Shown here: positions 62,543-64,000 of the stretch, piece by piece
Layout of the letters: every line of letters begins with the position of its first letter
Numbering within the stretch: the stretch's first letter is position 1
From: Pseudescherichia sp031987975
GTDB lineage: Bacteria > Pseudomonadota > Gammaproteobacteria > Enterobacterales > Enterobacteriaceae
Direction: 5' to 3'
Assembly: GCF_031987975.1 (NCBI RefSeq)
Contig: NZ_DALZYX010000009.1
Location: 139,517-203,516, forward strand
Length of the DNA stretch: 64,000 bases
Translations under genes and position numbers: made by a program
The notes under the pieces: generated by a model
Told to the model about the DNA's origin: nothing
The model's input: the letters and a program-made list of their open reading frames with translations, nothing else
Database searches by the model: none

Positions 62543-63680
62543 GTCACAGCCCCTCGATCTCAATCAGCTAGCGCAAAACATTAAGCAGTGGGGCGCCGAA
62601 CTGGGGTTTCAACAGGTCGGCATCACCGATACCGATCTCAGCGCCAGTGAACCCAAACTCCAGGCATGGCTGGATAAGCAGTATCATGGCGAAATGGCAT
62701 GGATGGCACGTCACGGTATGATGCGCGCCCGGCCACATGAGCTGTTACCCGGCACGCTGCGGGTGATCAGCGTGCGCATGAACTACCTGCCAGCCAATGC
62801 CGCCTTTGCCAGCACGCTAAAAAATCCTGCGCTTGGTTACGTTAGCCGTTACGCGCTGGGCCGGGATTACCACAAGCTCCTGCGCAACCGCCTCAAAAAA
62901 CTGGGTGAAACTATCCAGCAGCACTGCGTTTCGCTGAATTTTAGACCCTTTGTGGACTCCGCGCCGCTGCTTGAGCGTCCGCTGGCGGAAAAAGCCGGGC
63001 TGGGATGGACAGGTAAGCACTCACTTATCCTTAACCGCGAGGCAGGCTCGTTCTTTTTCCTCGGCGAACTGCTAATTGATCTCCCCTTGCCGGTCGACAA
63101 GCCGGTTGAGGAGAACTGCGGGAAGTGCGTGGCCTGCATGACCATCTGCCCAACCGGGGCAATTGTCGAGCCTTATACCGTCGATGCCCGGCGCTGCATC
63201 TCCTATCTGACCATTGAGCTGGAAGGAGCGATCCCACCCGAGTTCCGGCCGCTGATTGGCAACCGCATCTACGGCTGCGATGACTGCCAGCTGATCTGCC
63301 CGTGGAACCGTTTTTCGCAGCTTACTGACGAAGAGGATTTTAGCCCGCGTAAGGCGCTGCACGCCCCGGAACTGATCGCGCTGTTTGGCTGGAGCGAGGC
63401 GCATTTTCTGAAGGTCACAGAGGGGTCGGCCATTCGTCGCATCGGTCACCTGCGCTGGCTGCGTAATGTGGCAGTCGCGCTGGGCAATGCCCCCTGGGAT
63501 GAGGCCAATATCCGGGCGCTGGAGCAACGCAGGGGTGAGCACCCACTTCTTGATGAGCACATAGAGTGGGCGATTGCGCAGCAGATTGAGAAGCGAAATG
63601 CCTGCGTGGTTGAGGTGCAGCTCCCGCAGAAGTTAAGGCTGGTCAGGGTGATCGAAAAAGGGCTTCCACGGGACGCCTAA
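62541..63680 (+). CDS. queG: Epoxyqueuosine reductase QueG
   Basis: A 379-residue enzyme (E. coli 379 aa) that reduces epoxyqueuosine to queuosine in tRNA using cobalamin and two [4Fe-4S] clusters. Cluster ligands are visible in CGKCVACMTICPTGA (about 193-207) and CDDCQLICPW (about 244-253). The open frame extends 39 codons upstream inside antisense nnr, but MSQPLDLNQ matches the E. coli start. The ribosome-binding site is weak, as expected from its position inside nnr. Confidence 0.95.
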   Translation: MSQPLDLNQLAQNIKQWGAELGFQQVGITDTDLSASEPKLQAWLDKQYHGEMAWMARHGMMRARPHELLPGTLRVISVRMNYLPANAAFASTLKNPALGYVSRYALGRDYHKLLRNRLKKLGETIQQHCVSLNFRPFVDSAPLLERPLAEKAGLGWTGKHSLILNREAGSFFFLGELLIDLPLPVDKPVEENCGKCVACMTICPTGAIVEPYTVDARRCISYLTIELEGAIPPEFRPLIGNRIYGCDDCQLICPWNRFSQLTDEEDFSPRKALHAPELIALFGWSEAHFLKVTEGSAIRRIGHLRWLRNVAVALGNAPWDEANIRALEQRRGEHPLLDEHIEWAIAQQIEKRNACVVEVQLPQKLRLVRVIEKGLPRDA

Positions 63681-63950
63681 GCTTTCCACAGGGTGTGCAT
63701 AAAAATAAAAATCTATTGCGATTCAATACGGAAAAATTCGTCAAGCGATCGTATTAACATTCTGTAATAATATTTCATCATTAAAAATCAGTCATTTAAG
63801 AAGATATTATTTACATTGTTAACATTTAAGCGCAGGGGGAGATGGCGGTAACCTTGTGGATAACTCTGTTTACAAGAATATGACAACACGGAAATAAAAC
63901 GATGCCAGCAGGCGTTTGCGCTGTGGATAATTAATTCAGAAGAGAAAATT
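63681..63950. other. DnaA-box cluster with IHF-like site, position of E. coli datA
   Basis: A non-coding, partly A+T-rich 270-bp gap between queG and the tRNA-Gly. DnaA boxes, all on the minus strand, are TTATGCACA at 63694-63702 (fits TTATNCACA) and two perfect TTATCCACA at 63855-63863 and 63922-63930. A weaker plus-strand CTTTCCACA (7 of 9) is at 63682-63690. Between the first and second boxes lies AATCAG-N4-TTA at 63786-63798, one mismatch from the IHF consensus. In E. coli the datA locus, which promotes hydrolysis of ATP bound to DnaA with IHF, maps beside the glyVXY tRNA genes near queG. The gene neighbourhood and box content make this its likely equivalent. Confidence 0.7.

Positions 63951-64000
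<50 letters not shown>

Noticed and set aside
63681..63950. DnaA boxes as a chromosomal replication origin
   Set aside because: Origin neighbours (mnmG/mioC, or dnaA-dnaN) are absent and there is no array of 13-mers; the gene context fits datA instead.

Overview
The window comes from the chromosome of a member of the Enterobacteriaceae, probably of the Enterobacter/Lelliottia/Leclercia/Klebsiella group. Protein after protein matches, in sequence and order, the 94-96 min segment of the Escherichia coli K-12 map (ytfL-ytfK-ytfJ-cysQ-cpdB-ytfH-qorB-ytfF-ytfE-cycA-fklB-ytfB-rplI-rpsR-priB-rpsF-ula-yjfP-bsmA-yjfN-aidB-rlmB-rnr-nsrR-purA-yjeT-hflCKX-hfq-miaA-mutL-amiB-tsaE-nnr-queG-tRNA-Gly). The window reads this segment in the opposite direction to the usual E. 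coli map. Species cannot be fixed from the sequence alone.

Layout. (a) 1-4523: an A+T-rich accessory island with a two-gene RHS/YD-repeat toxin unit (a 1328-residue shell protein, then a separate RHS-core plus C-terminal domain gene that runs off the left edge). (b) 4838-13517: conserved housekeeping and stress genes (ytfL, ytfK, ytfJ, cysQ, cpdB, the ytfH/qorB divergon, an AraC-type regulator next to ytfF). (c) 13554-19253: a Tsr/Tar-type chemoreceptor with a sigma-28 promoter, ytfE with a near-ideal NsrR operator, cycA, fklB, ytfB. (d) 19300-23583: a DMT permease, the rpsF-priB-rpsR-rplI operon, a truncated yjfY and an MFS permease that overlaps it. (e) 23590-30276: the complete L-ascorbate (ula) divergon, ulaABCDEF against ulaG, with ulaR behind ulaG. 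(f) 30273-36504: yjfP, two small DUF1471 proteins (bsmA, yjfN), a Cache-type chemoreceptor with its own sigma-28 promoter, aidB and rlmB. (g) 36581-47338: an 11-gene, tightly overlapping operon absent from this position in E. coli. It encodes a PLP-dependent D-cysteine desulfhydrase/L-cysteate sulfo-lyase family enzyme, an aspartate/glutamate racemase family enzyme, a TauABC-like importer, an M20 amidohydrolase and a five-component peptide-type ABC importer. It lies between the rnr terminator and rlmB, genes that are adjacent in E. coli. (h) 47501-63680: rnr, nsrR, purA, yjeT and the hflC-to-nnr operon, with queG divergent from nnr. (i) 63681-64000: a non-coding region with several DnaA boxes and an IHF-like site, in the place of E. 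coli datA, followed by the 3' part of a tRNA-Gly(GCC).

How parts connect. NsrR (49993-50418) is the predicted repressor of ytfE (operator 15265-15287). UlaR (29521-30276) would act on the divergent ula control region 27997-28349, which holds repeated AATCACAAA-type operator candidates, a perfect IHF consensus and a CRP-like site. Both chemoreceptors have sigma-28-type promoters and so belong to a flagellar regulon elsewhere in the genome. The most interesting accessory unit is operon (g). My working hypothesis is uptake and oxygen-independent desulfonation or desulfuration of cysteate/cysteine-type compounds delivered free (TauABC-like branch) or as amides/peptides (peptide ABC plus M20 branch). 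This is inference from gene families and operon structure.
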